From: an uncultured Prochlorococcus sp.
GTDB taxonomy: Bacteria; Cyanobacteriota; Cyanobacteriia; PCC-6307; Cyanobiaceae
NCBI GenBank assembly: GCA_902629395.1
Contig: CACOQT010000009.1
Span: 1 to 35,687, forward strand
Length of the DNA stretch: 35,687 nt
Direction of reading: 5' to 3'
This document shows, piece after piece, positions 25,840 to 35,480 of the stretch. How positions within the stretch are numbered: position 1 is the first letter of the stretch; each line of letters begins with the position of its first letter. The position numbers and the translations under genes were made by a program. Under the pieces are notes generated by a model that saw only the letters and a list, made by a program, of their open reading frames with translations, was not told the origin of the DNA and made no database searches.

Positions 25840-28146
25840 ATGACCATTAGCCCACCAGAAAGAGAACAAAAAAAAGAACCGGTTCTCGATAAACCTATCG
25901 AAACCGATGCAATCCCTGTAGATTTTTCCAAGCTTGATAAGCCTGGTTTTTGGTCTAAGACCCTATCTAAGGGTCCAAAGACTACAACATGGATTTGGAA
26001 TCTTCATGCTGATGCACACGATTTTGATTCCCACATTGGAGATCTACAAGAAACCAGCAGAAAAGTATTTTCTGCTCACTTCGGCCATTTAGCAGTCATC
26101 TTTATTTGGATGAGTGCAGCTTTTTTCCATGGAGCTCGCTTTTCTAATTACTCTGGCTGGTTGGCTGACCCTACTCACGTAAAACCAGGAGCTCAAGTTG
26201 TTTGGCCAATAGTTGGTCAAGAAATGCTAAATGCAGATTTAGGAGCTAACTACCACGGTATCCAAATCACGTCAGGAATTTTCCAGATGTGGAGAGGGTG
26301 GGGAATAACCAATGAAACTGAGCTGATGGCACTAGCAATAGGTGCACTGCTCATGGCTGCAATCATGCTTCATGGAGGCATATACCATTATCATAGAGCT
26401 GCTCCAAAGCTTGATTGGTTCAGGAATCTTGAATCAATGCTCAACCATCACATAGCTGGTTTAGTTGGATTAGGTTCAATCGCATGGGCTGGCCATTGCA
26501 TTCATATTGGGGCACCAACAGCCGCCTTGATGGATGCTATTGATGCAGGTAAACCTCTGGTGATCGATGGCATCCCAATTGCTTCAATTGCTGATATGCC
26601 TCTTCCCCACGAGCTTTGTAATCCAGCAATAGCTAGCCAGATTTTCCCTGGCCTAGCTGGAAGAACAGTCGAGAATTTCTTTACTACAAATTGGTGGGCT
26701 TTTAGTGATTTTCTTACTTTCAAAGGTGGTTTAAATCCAGTAACAGGAAGTTTGTGGATGACAGATATTTCTCATCATCACTTGGCTTTTGGGGTTTTAG
26801 CAGTATTTGGGGGACACTTATATAGAACAATGTTTGGTATCGGACATAGCCTTAAAGAGATACTTGATAATCACGCTGGAGATCCTATTCTTTTCCCTGC
26901 TCCAAATGGTCATAAAGGCATATACGAATTTTTAGCTAACAGTTGGCACGCTCAACTTGGATTGAACTTGGCAATGCTCGGTTCGTTGACGATTATTATC
27001 TCGCATCACATGTATGCGATGCCTCCTTATCCTTATTTATCAACCGATTACATGACAGTTCTCGGTCTATTTACACATCATATGTGGATAGGGGCTTTAT
27101 TTATTGTTGGTGGAGCAGCTCACTCAGCCATTGCAATGGTTAGGGATTATGATCCAGCAACTCATATAGATAATGTACTTGATAGGGTTCTCAAAGCAAG
27201 AGATGCAATAATCAGCCATCTCAACTGGGCTTGTATGTTTCTCGGTTTCCATAGCTTCGGTTTATACATACATAATGACGTAATGAGGGCTTTAGGAAGA
27301 CCTCAAGATATGTTTAGCGATACAGCTATTCAGCTTCAACCAGTTTTTGCTCAATGGATTCAAAATATCCATCACTCAGCAGCTGGTTCTACTACTCTTG
27401 CCGGAGCGAATGTAAATTTACAAAGTGGATTAGTCAGTGAAGTTTTCAACGGTACAGTAAGTCAAATTGGCGGAAAAATTGGGATCGCACCTATTCCTCT
27501 AGGAACAGCAGATTTCATGATCCATCATATTCATGCCTTCCAAATCCACGTAACTGTTCTAATTCTTCTTAAAGGTGTCTTATTTGCTAGAAGCTCGAGG
27601 CTAATTCCAGATAAGGCTAATCTTGGATTCCGATTCCCTTGTGATGGCCCTGGTAGAGGTGGTACATGCCAAGTTTCAGCTTGGGACCACGTTTTTCTAG
27701 GATTATTTTGGATGTACAACTGTATATCTATTGTTATTTTCCACTTCTCTTGGAAGATGCAAAGTGACGTTTGGGGACTAACTGGAGGCAATTTCGCTCA
27801 AAGTTCTATCACTATCAATGGATGGCTCAGAGATTTCCTTTGGGCTCAAGCTTCACAGGTTCTCACAAGTTATGGCCAGCCAATAAGTATGTATGGTTTG
27901 ATGTTCTTGGGAGCTCACTTCGTTTGGGCATTTAGTCTCATGTTTTTATTCAGCGGCCGTGGATATTGGCAAGAATTATTTGAGTCAATAGTTTGGGCAC
28001 ATAATAAACTCAAGTTGGCTCCAACTATTCAACCAAGAGCTCTATCAATTACTCAAGGTCGTGCTGTAGGAGCAACTCATTTTCTTGTAGGAGGAATAGC
28101 TACTACATGGGCTTTCTTCCACGCTCGCCTAATTGGCCTCGGCTGA
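25840..28146 (+). CDS. psaA: Photosystem I P700 apoprotein A1 (768 aa)
   Basis: PsaA is recognised throughout, with about 11 membrane helices. The loop [20 protein letters not shown] supplies two of the four cysteine ligands of the F_X iron-sulfur cluster. Many His residues on the helices (for example [20 protein letters not shown]) ligate antenna and P700 chlorophylls. With PsaB it forms the reaction-centre heterodimer in the thylakoid membrane. An AAGGA Shine-Dalgarno at 25827-25831 precedes ATG 25840 by 8 bases, which is unusually clear for this window. psaB follows after 18 bases on the same transcript. Length is normal for marine picocyanobacteria. Confidence 0.99.
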   Translation: MTISPPEREQKKEPVLDKPIETDAIPVDFSKLDKPGFWSKTLSKGPKTTTWIWNLHADAHDFDSHIGDLQETSRKVFSAHFGHLAVIFIWMSAAFFHGARFSNYSGWLADPTHVKPGAQVVWPIVGQEMLNADLGANYHGIQITSGIFQMWRGWGITNETELMALAIGALLMAAIMLHGGIYHYHRAAPKLDWFRNLESMLNHHIAGLVGLGSIAWAGHCIHIGAPTAALMDAIDAGKPLVIDGIPIASIADMPLPHELCNPAIASQIFPGLAGRTVENFFTTNWWAFSDFLTFKGGLNPVTGSLWMTDISHHHLAFGVLAVFGGHLYRTMFGIGHSLKEILDNHAGDPILFPAPNGHKGIYEFLANSWHAQLGLNLAMLGSLTIIISHHMYAMPPYPYLSTDYMTVLGLFTHHMWIGALFIVGGAAHSAIAMVRDYDPATHIDNVLDRVLKARDAIISHLNWACMFLGFHSFGLYIHNDVMRALGRPQDMFSDTAIQLQPVFAQWIQNIHHSAAGSTTLAGANVNLQSGLVSEVFNGTVSQIGGKIGIAPIPLGTADFMIHHIHAFQIHVTVLILLKGVLFARSSRLIPDKANLGFRFPCDGPGRGGTCQVSAWDHVFLGLFWMYNCISIVIFHFSWKMQSDVWGLTGGNFAQSSITINGWLRDFLWAQASQVLTSYGQPISMYGLMFLGAHFVWAFSLMFLFSGRGYWQELFESIVWAHNKLKLAPTIQPRALSITQGRAVGATHFLVGGIATTWAFFHARLIGLG

Positions 28147-28164
28147 CCCTCTCTGATCTCACTA

Positions 28165-30393
28165 ATGGCAACTAAATTTCCATCTTTCAATCAGGGTCTA
28201 GCTCAAGACCCTACTACCAGAAGAATCTGGTACGGAATAGCGACAGCTCATGACTTTGAAAGTCATGATGGTATGACTGAAGAGCAGTTATACCAAAAAC
28301 TCTTCTCCACTCACTTTGGTCACCTAGCAGTAATTGGCCTTTGGGTTGCTGGCAATCTTTTTCATGTTGCTTGGCAAGGAAACTTTGAGCAATGGGTTCT
28401 AGATCCACTCCATTCTCGTCCAATTGCTCATGCAATTTGGGATCCACATTTTGGCCCAGGGCTTACTGAAGCATTAACACAAGCAGGAGCTACATCACCT
28501 GTAAATGTTGCCTATTCAGGTTTGTATCATTGGTGGTACACAATTGGCATGAGAACTAATGAGCAACTTTTTCAAGGGGCAATTTTCATAAATATTCTTG
28601 TTTGCTGGTTGCTTTTTGCTGGATGGTTGCATCTGCAACCAAAATACAGACCATCTTTAGCATGGTTTAAGAATGCAGAATCTCAATTAAATCATCATTT
28701 ATCTGTTCTTTTTGGCTTCAGTAGCATTGCTTGGACTGGTCATTTAATTCATGTTGCAATACCTGAATCTAGGGGCATACATGTTGGTTGGGATAATTGG
28801 CTAACTGTTATGCCACATCCACAAGGTTTGACTCCATTCTTCTCTGGAAATTGGGGGGCTTACGCTCAAAATCCTGATTCACTTGATGCAGTTTTTGGAA
28901 CGTCTGAAGGAGCTGGAACAGCTATATTTACTTTTTTAGGTGGTCTTCACCCTCAAAGTGAATCACTATGGCTAACTGATATTGCCCACCATCACTTGGC
29001 TATTGGTGTTGTATTTATAATAGCTGGCCACATGTACAGAACCAATTTCGGCATTGGCCATAGTCTCAAAGAAATTGTCGACTCTCACAATACAAGTCAT
29101 CCAAAAGATCCACATAGAGGGTATTTCGGCATCAAGCACAATGGACTTTTCGAAACAGTTAACAATTCTCTCCATTTCCAGCTTGGTCTTGCTCTTGCCT
29201 CTTTGGGAGTAGCTTGTAGCTTGGTTGCTCAACATATGGGTGCACTCCCTTCATATGCTTTTATTGCAAGGGATTACACTACTCAATCGGCCCTTTACAC
29301 CCATCATCAATACATAGCGATGTTCTTGATGGTTGGAGCTTTCTCACATGGAGCAATTTTCTTTGTTAGAGATTACGACCCTGTACTTAACAAAGATAAT
29401 GTTTTAGCGAGAATTCTTAGTACTAAAGAAGCTTTAATAAGTCACTTAAGTTGGGTAACTATGCTTCTTGGCTTCCATACTCTTGGAATTTATGTTCACA
29501 ATGACGTAGTTGTAGCCTTTGGTACTCCAGAAAAGCAAATCCTCATTGAACCAGTTTTTGCTCAATTTGCTCAAGCTGCAAGTGGAAAAATGATGTATGG
29601 CTTTAATGCCTTATTAGCTAACTCAGCAAGCTCTGCATCAATTGCAGCAAGCTCCATGCCAGGTAACCATTACTGGATGGAAATGATCAATAGACAAGAT
29701 GCTCTAACCAATTTCTTGCCAATAGGGCCTGCTGATTTCTTAGTTCACCATGCTATTGCTCTAGGACTTCATACAACTGCTTTGATTCTTATTAAAGGGG
29801 CACTTGATGCAAGAGGGACTAAGTTAATTCCAGATAAGAAAGATTTGGGATTTGCTTTCCCTTGCGATGGTCCTGGTCGAGGAGGGACATGCGACAGTTC
29901 TTCTTGGGACGCAACTTATTTAGCAATGTTCTGGGCTTTGAATACCATCGCTTGGATAACCTTCTATTGGCATTGGAAGCATTTAGCAATTTGGATGGGA
30001 AATACCGCTCAATTCAATGAATCTGGTACTTACCTAATGGGTTGGTTTAGAGATTATTTGTGGCTAAATAGTTCTCAGTTAATCAATGGATACAACCCAT
30101 TTGGGGTGAATTCACTGTCTCCGTGGGCTTGGATGTTCTTATTTGGTCATTTAATATGGGCCACTGGATTTATGTTCCTCATTTCTTGGAGAGGCTATTG
30201 GCAAGAGCTTATTGAAACTCTAGTCTGGGCTCATCAAAGAACCCCAATAGCTAATCTAGTTGGATGGAGAGATAAACCAGTAGCTTTATCTATTGTTCAG
30301 GCTCGTTTAGTTGGCTTATCTCATTTCACCCTTGGAAACTTTATAACTTTTGGTGCTTTTGTTATTGCCTCAACTGCAGGTAAGTTTGGCTAA
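28165..30393 (+). CDS. psaB: Photosystem I P700 apoprotein A2 (742 aa)
   Basis: The second core subunit of photosystem I, starting [20 protein letters not shown] and again carrying the F_X loop [20 protein letters not shown]. It pairs with PsaA to bind P700, the electron-transfer chlorophylls, phylloquinones and F_X. Its length and motifs are standard. A stretch near residues 485-500 ([15 protein letters not shown]) is Ser/Ala-rich, in the lumenal loop region where picocyanobacterial PsaB varies. A strong rho-independent terminator lies 22 bases past the stop, ending the psaAB transcript. Confidence 0.99.
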   Translation: MATKFPSFNQGLAQDPTTRRIWYGIATAHDFESHDGMTEEQLYQKLFSTHFGHLAVIGLWVAGNLFHVAWQGNFEQWVLDPLHSRPIAHAIWDPHFGPGLTEALTQAGATSPVNVAYSGLYHWWYTIGMRTNEQLFQGAIFINILVCWLLFAGWLHLQPKYRPSLAWFKNAESQLNHHLSVLFGFSSIAWTGHLIHVAIPESRGIHVGWDNWLTVMPHPQGLTPFFSGNWGAYAQNPDSLDAVFGTSEGAGTAIFTFLGGLHPQSESLWLTDIAHHHLAIGVVFIIAGHMYRTNFGIGHSLKEIVDSHNTSHPKDPHRGYFGIKHNGLFETVNNSLHFQLGLALASLGVACSLVAQHMGALPSYAFIARDYTTQSALYTHHQYIAMFLMVGAFSHGAIFFVRDYDPVLNKDNVLARILSTKEALISHLSWVTMLLGFHTLGIYVHNDVVVAFGTPEKQILIEPVFAQFAQAASGKMMYGFNALLANSASSASIAASSMPGNHYWMEMINRQDALTNFLPIGPADFLVHHAIALGLHTTALILIKGALDARGTKLIPDKKDLGFAFPCDGPGRGGTCDSSSWDATYLAMFWALNTIAWITFYWHWKHLAIWMGNTAQFNESGTYLMGWFRDYLWLNSSQLINGYNPFGVNSLSPWAWMFLFGHLIWATGFMFLISWRGYWQELIETLVWAHQRTPIANLVGWRDKPVALSIVQARLVGLSHFTLGNFITFGAFVIASTAGKFG

Positions 30394-30415
30394 GTTTTAA
30401 AAAATTTTTAATTAA

Positions 30416-30452
30416 AAAGAACACTATTAAAAAGATAGTGTTCTTTTTTTTT
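30416..30452 (+). terminator. Rho-independent terminator of psaAB
   Basis: AAAGAACACTAT (30416-30427) pairs perfectly with ATAGTGTTCTTT (30435-30446) around a 7-base loop, followed by a run of T to 30452. It sits 22 bases after the psaB stop. The region 30453-30605 beyond it is AT-rich and holds nothing I can support. Confidence 0.9.
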
Positions 30453-30605
30453 GGCATAAATTTTCTTTGTTTATTTCTTATAATTTATTAACAGCAAAAT
30501 AAAGTGATTAACTCAAAATTAGAAAAATTCCAGTATGAGATTTAACTAAAAAAATAAGCTTTAAACTTTTTAAAACTTTTAATTTGACTTAATTAATAAA
30601 TACTA

Positions 30606-30637
30606 GAAATAAAAGCCCCAATTTACAGGGGCTTAGT
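30606..30637 (-). terminator. Rho-independent terminator of psaI-psaL
   Basis: On the minus strand AAGCCCC (30634-30628) pairs with GGGGCTT (30619-30613) around an 8-base loop and runs into TTATTTC, a T-rich tail. It lies about 30 bases beyond the psaL stop. The GC-rich stem is distinct in this AT-rich DNA. Confidence 0.85.
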
Positions 30638-30666
30638 TATACATTTAGCTTTTGATGGAAGCTTAT

Positions 30667-31194
30667 TTAAGCTCCAAGTAAATGATATTCTTTGATTAGA
30701 GGAAGAACAGTATCTAAATGCAATGTACCAATAAGCAACCAAGCGAAAACAACACCACCAGTACCACCTAACCAAAAACCATTTGTGAACTCACTCCATC
30801 CTGATCTTGTAAATAGATCAGCTGGAGGGTTAATAACAGTTGCATCTGGAGGTTGAACATTAGGGGACTTACCAGGAGCATTATAAAGAATAAAAAGTGC
30901 AGTTAATATTTGAATAGCACCAACACCACCTAGTAATCCAGCCGTCAAAGCAAAATCAGTATTTCGAAGAGGTCCAGTCATCGAAAAAGGGCCAAAAAGC
31001 AGATAACCAAAAATTGCTCCTGTTTCAAGGCCTCTGAAGTTTGGAGATAAGCCCTCTCTGTATACTGGCAGATTATTAATAACCATCCTTGTGAACCAAC
31101 CACTGTTTACAGGGGTTTGAAGATTACCAACTGTTGGATCTTGAACTGTTTTAACAGCCCATTTTTGCATTAGTGTTTCTTTAGAATCAGTCAT
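30667..31194 (-). CDS. psaL: Photosystem I subunit XI, PsaL (175 aa)
   Basis: PsaL is recognised from [39 protein letters not shown], the helices [15 protein letters not shown] and [19 protein letters not shown], and the C-terminal [20 protein letters not shown]. It has three membrane helices and, with PsaI, holds photosystem I monomers together as trimers or tetramers. It follows psaI by 35 bases on the same strand, a pairing found in many cyanobacteria, and a terminator follows. Next to psaAB but on the opposite strand, the two transcripts converge. Confidence 0.97.
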   Translation of the reverse strand: MTDSKETLMQKWAVKTVQDPTVGNLQTPVNSGWFTRMVINNLPVYREGLSPNFRGLETGAIFGYLLFGPFSMTGPLRNTDFALTAGLLGGVGAIQILTALFILYNAPGKSPNVQPPDATVINPPADLFTRSGWSEFTNGFWLGGTGGVVFAWLLIGTLHLDTVLPLIKEYHLLGA

Positions 31195-31229
31195 TTTAAT
31201 AAACTAACGTTGCAAAATAAAATTTAAAA

Positions 31230-31346
31230 TTATTCAGTTGCTGTTATGTAACGTCCAAGCATCACTATCGATACTGCAGGAATCATAATTCCTACTAGAG
31301 GGACAAGAATACTCGGAAGCAAATTCGTAGCAAGTTCGCTAGTCAT
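31230..31346 (-). CDS. psaI: Photosystem I subunit VIII, PsaI (38 aa)
   Basis: A 38-residue single-helix protein read from ATG 31346 to TAA 31230: it starts MTSELATNLLPSILVPLVGI and ends in VSIVMLGRYITATE. The pattern of a short polar N-terminus, LPSILVPLVGxxxPA and a helix ending before YITA is that of PsaI, and its place directly ahead of psaL supports this. PsaI binds next to PsaL at the trimer axis of photosystem I. It is co-transcribed with psaL. The 133 bases upstream hold promoters for it and for the divergent HEAT-like gene; a TAGAAT -10-like hexamer lies near 31368-31373 on its strand. Confidence 0.95.
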   Translation of the reverse strand: MTSELATNLLPSILVPLVGIMIPAVSIVMLGRYITATE

Positions 31347-31479
31347 TACTTTTATCTAATAAATCAAATTCATTCTACTGAATTCTTTTCTTATTAAGTA
31401 CATACAATGGTATTGATGACATAAAAGTTTAATCCGTTTATTTTATTAAAATAAATTTAATACCAAGCAAATTTTCATA

Positions 31480-31962
31480 ATGAATCAAATCTTTTTAAGT
31501 GGGATAGCCTTAATTATTGCTTTCACCCTTTGGAGTTCAAAAAAACAATCAAAGGCATCCAAATTTTTCAAATCTCAAAAGGACTCTCTAAAAAACATCA
31601 TCACAACAACCTCTTTTGTTAAAAAAGAGAATTCAACCAATTCTAAACAAAATGGATATCTAAAAAGACTAAAATCAAAGTCTTATTCAGATCAAGGTTC
31701 AATTAAGTCGATTAAAACAAAAAAACAATTAACTAAATTAATCTCTGGTAATCCTAGTGAGCGTCTCTTAGCTATTCAAATTGCTAGCGAATGGAACAAC
31801 AAGAGAGCATTACCTTTTTTAAGAAGAGGATTAAAGGATTCTGACAGAGGAGTTGTTATTGCTTCTGCAGCTGGCATTTCATCTTATAAAGGAAAAACTA
31901 TTGATTTGACTAAGAGTTCTCAAGCTTCTCGCCCCCCTCGGAACGTATCTCTAATGCGATAA
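31480..31962 (+). CDS. HEAT-repeat-like membrane-anchored protein, unknown function (160 aa)
   Basis: A hydrophobic N-terminal segment (IFLSGIALIIAFTLWS, residues 4-19) is followed by a very basic, Lys/Ser-rich linker (residues about 20-85). The last half reads QLTKLISGNPSERLLAIQIA, then NNKRALPFLRRGLKDSDRGV and VIASAAGISSYKG, which has the helix-turn-helix spacing of one to two HEAT repeats as in phycobilin-lyase-like proteins. It is probably a membrane-tethered adaptor, but nothing specific is known to me. Its last 43 bases overlap the 3' end of the opposing glycosyltransferase gene. It is divergent from psaI. Confidence 0.65.
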   Translation: MNQIFLSGIALIIAFTLWSSKKQSKASKFFKSQKDSLKNIITTTSFVKKENSTNSKQNGYLKRLKSKSYSDQGSIKSIKTKKQLTKLISGNPSERLLAIQIASEWNNKRALPFLRRGLKDSDRGVVIASAAGISSYKGKTIDLTKSSQASRPPRNVSLMR

Positions 31963-32882
31963 ATTGGTCTATTTTGACTTTCATGATAAGTGCGGATTTG
32001 CAGCTCCCCAAGCAATCCAAACCCAAAAAGTTGAACACCAGTTACAGCAAGAAGTAAAGCAAAAATAAGTAAAGGTCTATTACCAATATCCTCTCCTAAA
32101 AGTTTAATTGTTAATAAATAAAAGCTTGTTATGAAGCTACCAATTATTGCAAGAATTCCACCAAAACCAAAAACATACATAGGTCTGGTTAAAAATCTAT
32201 TCATAAACCAAACAGTCAACAAGTCCATCAATACTCTAAAAGTCCTATCTATTCCATACTTACTAGATCCAAATTGACGTGCTCTATGATTAACTTTAAC
32301 TTCAGTAATTCTAGCTCCTTCAATATTCGCAAGAACTGGTAAAAATCTGTGCAATTCTCCATACAATCTCATATCTCTCAATACTTCTTTCTTATAAGCC
32401 TTCAATGAACATCCATAATCATTCAGTCGCACACCAGTAACCTTCCCTATCAATCGGTTAGCAATTTTTGATGGAAGCTTTCTACTTATAGCGGCATCTT
32501 TGCGTCTATATCGCCATCCGCTTACCAGGTCAAATCCATCTCTAATTTTATTAACTAATAAAGGAATATCTGCAGGATCATTTTGTAAATCACCATCAAG
32601 CGTAACAACAATATCTCCAGAAGACATATCAAAACCTGCTGCCATTGCGGCGGTTTGTCCATAATTTTTACGCAGAAGAACTCCAACCAATTCTGGTATC
32701 TCTGAGCTTAGTTTTCTAATTACCTCTGCACTTTCATCTGATGAACCATCATTGACTAAAACCAACTCAAAAGTTTCCTCCAAAGGCTTTAAAACCTCTA
32801 ATAACTGATTCACCAAAAAAGGAAGACTTTCTGCTTCGTTATAGATAGGAATAACTATTGATAGTGCAACATTAGAATTCAT
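31920..32882 (-). CDS. Family 2 glycosyltransferase, DPM1/GtrB-like (320 aa)
   Basis: The GT-A fold is marked by LSIVIPIYNEAESLPFLVNQ at the N-terminus, LVLVNDGSSDESAEVI, and the metal-binding DGDLQNDPADIP (residues about 95-106). GWRYRRKDA and LNDYGCSLKAYKKEVL are also typical. Two C-terminal membrane helices (residues about 235-260 and 270-298) anchor it, as in polyprenyl-phosphate sugar transferases such as GtrB and ArnC. It probably moves a sugar from a nucleotide donor to a polyprenyl phosphate for envelope polysaccharide. It is followed upstream by the NlpC/P60 gene (23 bases apart, same strand), which is consistent with an envelope role. The sugar cannot be told from sequence. Confidence 0.92.
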   Translation of the reverse strand: MNSNVALSIVIPIYNEAESLPFLVNQLLEVLKPLEETFELVLVNDGSSDESAEVIRKLSSEIPELVGVLLRKNYGQTAAMAAGFDMSSGDIVVTLDGDLQNDPADIPLLVNKIRDGFDLVSGWRYRRKDAAISRKLPSKIANRLIGKVTGVRLNDYGCSLKAYKKEVLRDMRLYGELHRFLPVLANIEGARITEVKVNHRARQFGSSKYGIDRTFRVLMDLLTVWFMNRFLTRPMYVFGFGGILAIIGSFITSFYLLTIKLLGEDIGNRPLLIFALLLAVTGVQLFGFGLLGELQIRTYHESQNRPIYRIRDTFRGGREA

Positions 32883-32905
32883 TAATAGTTCCTCATGAGG
32901 GTCAA

Positions 32906-33667
32906 TTAAACTTCTTTAGAGTTTTCACTTTGATAACAAGAGATCACTCTTCCAGCAGATCTAAATTTTGATCTGTAAAAAGAAGAAATTTTTCCAGGAT
33001 TGGGTTGAAATAAACCATCAATTTCTATTCCATTATGCCCATCAGTTACCCCAGAGCTATGAATATAAAAACCATTCTCAATATGTAATGCTACATGGGT
33101 ACATTTTTCAGATGATCCAAAGAAAAGTAAATCACCAGGTTTTAATTCCCCGGCTAAAACATCAACATCCAATCCAATATTTTTACAGAATTTTTCCTGC
33201 TGAGATGCATCTCTTGGTATCCAAATCCCTGAACTTGCAAAAGCAGATTGTACCAAACCAGAGCAATCAAAATTTGGACCTAGGGTTCCACCCCACAAAT
33301 ATTTGTTACGCATTTTTTTCGCATCCTTAGTCCAAGACAATACCCTGGGAATTCTTGAAATAATTTTCTCCTCAGTAAAAAAATCAGGTTCCCATGATTC
33401 TATTTTTGAAGCTTGATAAATTAATTCTTTAAATCTAAACCAGCAAATATAATCATCTTCTAAAAGACGCACCTTAACTCTTTCGATAATTTCCTTATTT
33501 TGAAAATTAGATTTCAAACAAGCTATCAATTGAAAACGCCTTCCAACACTTGCTTGCGTAGCTAATTCATCACTATTTTCACTTTTAAACCCATCAATAT
33601 TTTTTCTCAGTCTCCATAAACTTCCCAAAACAAATGAAGATTTAGTTAGCAAAACCTCTAACGTCAT
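32906..33667 (-). CDS. NlpC/P60-family peptidoglycan hydrolase with SH3-like N-terminal region (253 aa)
   Basis: The C-terminal NlpC/P60 domain has the catalytic Cys in FDCSGLVQSAF, preceded by YLWGGTLGPN, the catalytic His in CTHVALHIENGF and a further His in YIHSSG. The N-terminal part (YxLRKNI-like and RVKVRLLEDDYICWF) resembles an SH3-type cell-wall-binding domain. Such enzymes cut stem peptides of peptidoglycan (gamma-D-Glu to diaminopimelate bond). The start is ATG 33667 (MTLEVLLTKSS); an earlier ATG at 33712 would overlap the divergent beta-lactamase-like gene by 24 bases. No signal peptide is seen with the chosen start. It shares strand and close spacing with the glycosyltransferase downstream. 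Confidence 0.88.
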   Translation of the reverse strand: MTLEVLLTKSSFVLGSLWRLRKNIDGFKSENSDELATQASVGRRFQLIACLKSNFQNKEIIERVKVRLLEDDYICWFRFKELIYQASKIESWEPDFFTEEKIISRIPRVLSWTKDAKKMRNKYLWGGTLGPNFDCSGLVQSAFASSGIWIPRDASQQEKFCKNIGLDVDVLAGELKPGDLLFFGSSEKCTHVALHIENGFYIHSSGVTDGHNGIEIDGLFQPNPGKISSFYRSKFRSAGRVISCYQSENSKEV

Positions 33668-33688
33668 ATTGAATTCTTCTCGAGCGCT

Positions 33689-34588
33689 ATGGCGTTCTAC
33701 CGGCAAGACCATGAGATGGCACTTTGCCTGAAAGGTCTACTCGATAGATTGGAAAAAGAAGGTCGACCAAACCTTCAAAAAAACATCGCAATAACATGCA
33801 TACGTTATGACAATCAAAATCCATCAACATCTAGTGGGTGTGGGACAGGGTGGAATTCAAACAAAAAATTTTATCCTGCAAGCGTAGTAAAAATAGTTTA
33901 CGCATTGGCTATTGAGGTATGGCTCCAAAAGGACTTAATTGTTGACTCAGAAGAACTAAGAAGAGCACTACATGAAATGATCGCAAACTCAAGTAATGAC
34001 GCTACAAGTTATATTTTAGATCTTTTAACAGGTACAACAAGTGGGCCATCCCTTGATGAGTCAAACTATCAAGCATGGAGAGTTCAAAGGCAATTAATTA
34101 ACCACTGGCTAATTGAGCTTAGATGGCCAGAAATAAAAAATTGGAACTGCAGTCAAAAGACTTGGAATGAAGGGCCTTATGGAAGAGAAAAAGATTTTTA
34201 CGGAACCAACAATGAGAATCGCAACAGTATGACAACCGATGGGAGTGCCAGAATCTTTGAATCATTGATGACTCTTGAAATGCTCCCAAGACATGCAAGC
34301 GAAAATTTAATTAAAGTTTTTCAACGTTCACTCGATCCAGTTACTCGTAAGAAAGATTTAGAGAATCAGGTAGATGGCTTTTTAGGAGCTGGACTTCCTT
34401 TGGCTTCTAAACTTTGGAGCAAAGCAGGTCTAATGAGTGAAGTTCGTCATGATGTTGCATGGTGGGAAGCTCCTAATAAAAATCCTATGCTTGCAGTTGT
34501 TTTTACCACTGGCAAAGAATTAGTCAAAGATCAATTTTTACTTCCTGCGATTAGCAGTGAATTAAACAAATTAACTATTTGGCAATAA
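33689..34588 (+). CDS. Serine beta-lactamase-like hydrolase, class A fold (299 aa)
   Basis: The active-site Ser-x-x-Lys is in YPASVVKIVYALAIE. The second motif, normally SDN, is read as SSNDATSYIL (about residue 107), and the third motif (KTG-like) is KAG in LWSKAGLMSE. RHDVAWWEAP and LAVVFTTGKEL follow as in class A enzymes. The lack of a clear signal peptide and the changed third motif suggest a peptidase or a cell-wall-related hydrolase instead of an antibiotic-resistance enzyme, though this is inference. It starts 21 bases from the divergent NlpC/P60 gene, and both act on peptidoglycan-like substrates, so joint regulation is plausible. The 3' end overlaps the small 45-aa membrane gene by 14 bases on the other strand. 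Confidence 0.85.
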   Translation: MAFYRQDHEMALCLKGLLDRLEKEGRPNLQKNIAITCIRYDNQNPSTSSGCGTGWNSNKKFYPASVVKIVYALAIEVWLQKDLIVDSEELRRALHEMIANSSNDATSYILDLLTGTTSGPSLDESNYQAWRVQRQLINHWLIELRWPEIKNWNCSQKTWNEGPYGREKDFYGTNNENRNSMTTDGSARIFESLMTLEMLPRHASENLIKVFQRSLDPVTRKKDLENQVDGFLGAGLPLASKLWSKAGLMSEVRHDVAWWEAPNKNPMLAVVFTTGKELVKDQFLLPAISSELNKLTIWQ

Positions 34589-34712
34589 GTAAAATTCCAG
34601 CGAATAAAATAGATCCCAAAAGGAATCCAACAGCCAAAAGCACGGCTATTATCGGTGTATTTAAGTAAACAGATATAGTTGCGAGCTGATTACCCTTTGC
34701 TTCAGACACCAT
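34575..34712 (-). CDS. Small single-pass membrane protein (45 aa)
   Basis: ATG 34712 to TAG 34575 reads MVSEAKGNQLATISVYLNTP followed by one hydrophobic helix, PIIAVLLAVGFLLGSILFAG, and a short ILLIAK tail. A polar N-terminus with one 22-residue helix is typical of small thylakoid or inner-membrane subunits. I compared it by memory with small PSI, PSII and cytochrome b6f subunits (PsaI, PsbX, PsbY, Psb30, PetM, PetN) and it fits none. Its last 14 bases overlap the 3' end of the beta-lactamase-like gene, arguing for convergent packing. It is a plausible real gene of unknown role. Confidence 0.6.
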   Translation of the reverse strand: MVSEAKGNQLATISVYLNTPIIAVLLAVGFLLGSILFAGILLIAK

Positions 34713-34829
34713 TAATACTCATAAAATTCATCATGATTAAAGCATCTAACTCTGCCAAAAAACAAAAAAAGTTCTACTGATAAAACAATTTTTAAAAAAC
34801 CAAAGTTTTTTTGATATCAAGAAAATAGT

Positions 34830-35390
34830 TCAAATAAAATTTGATTTTGTTTTCTTATTTCGTAAGGTTTGAATATTATTATTAATTTCAATTTCGGTTA
34901 AATTAGCTTCTCTATCTACTTTTTTATCTATTATTAGTTCATCAAGTTTCTTTGAATCTACGTCAAGTGAATTGATTTTATTTGATTCATCCAGGTTTTT
35001 TGAATCGTGATTCTGCTTATTTAGTGAATCTGGAGAATCTATTTCTTTTAAAATGCTTATATTTAAAGATTTATTTTCATCATTATTTTGTATATTATTT
35101 ATTTCATAATTATAAAATAAATTAAAATCAAATCTATCTTTTGCATAAGATATTGAGATAAAAACAAGTAAAGAGCATAGAATAATAATAATAAAAATAT
35201 TAGACAATAAATTATTTATTGGAGACCAAAATAATGTTATTTTAGCAGCTTCTTTTTTTTGTTTTAATGAATCAACGGAGGGACTTAAATCTAAAAATAT
35301 ATCTTTGTTTATCCAACCCTTATTAGCTTTTCTATATGGAGACTCACTTTTAGTGAACTCTAAAATCTCCTGGATTCTCTCTTTAAGCAC
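34830..35390 (-). CDS. Hypothetical membrane protein with low-complexity C-terminus (186 aa)
   Basis: ATG 35390 gives a polar N-terminus (MLKERIQEILEFTKSESPYR), one strong membrane helix (about residues 62-82, NIFIIIILCSLLVFISISYA) and a long Asn/Asp/Lys/Ser-rich C-terminal region (about residues 90-186). The last part resembles the tail of a coiled or disordered extracytoplasmic region. I recognise no domain. It lies upstream of the 45-aa gene on the same strand, with 117 bases between that contain no terminator I can see. The asparagine-rich tail partly reflects the AT-rich genome. Confidence 0.65.
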   Translation of the reverse strand: MLKERIQEILEFTKSESPYRKANKGWINKDIFLDLSPSVDSLKQKKEAAKITLFWSPINNLLSNIFIIIILCSLLVFISISYAKDRFDFNLFYNYEINNIQNNDENKSLNISILKEIDSPDSLNKQNHDSKNLDESNKINSLDVDSKKLDELIIDKKVDREANLTEIEINNNIQTLRNKKTKSNFI

Positions 35391-35480
35391 AGCTAATGTT
35401 AACCTAAATTATAAGAATGAAAACATAGCAGAAAGTAAGAATAAAAAAGTTACTTTCACATATATATTCGTGAAATTGAA

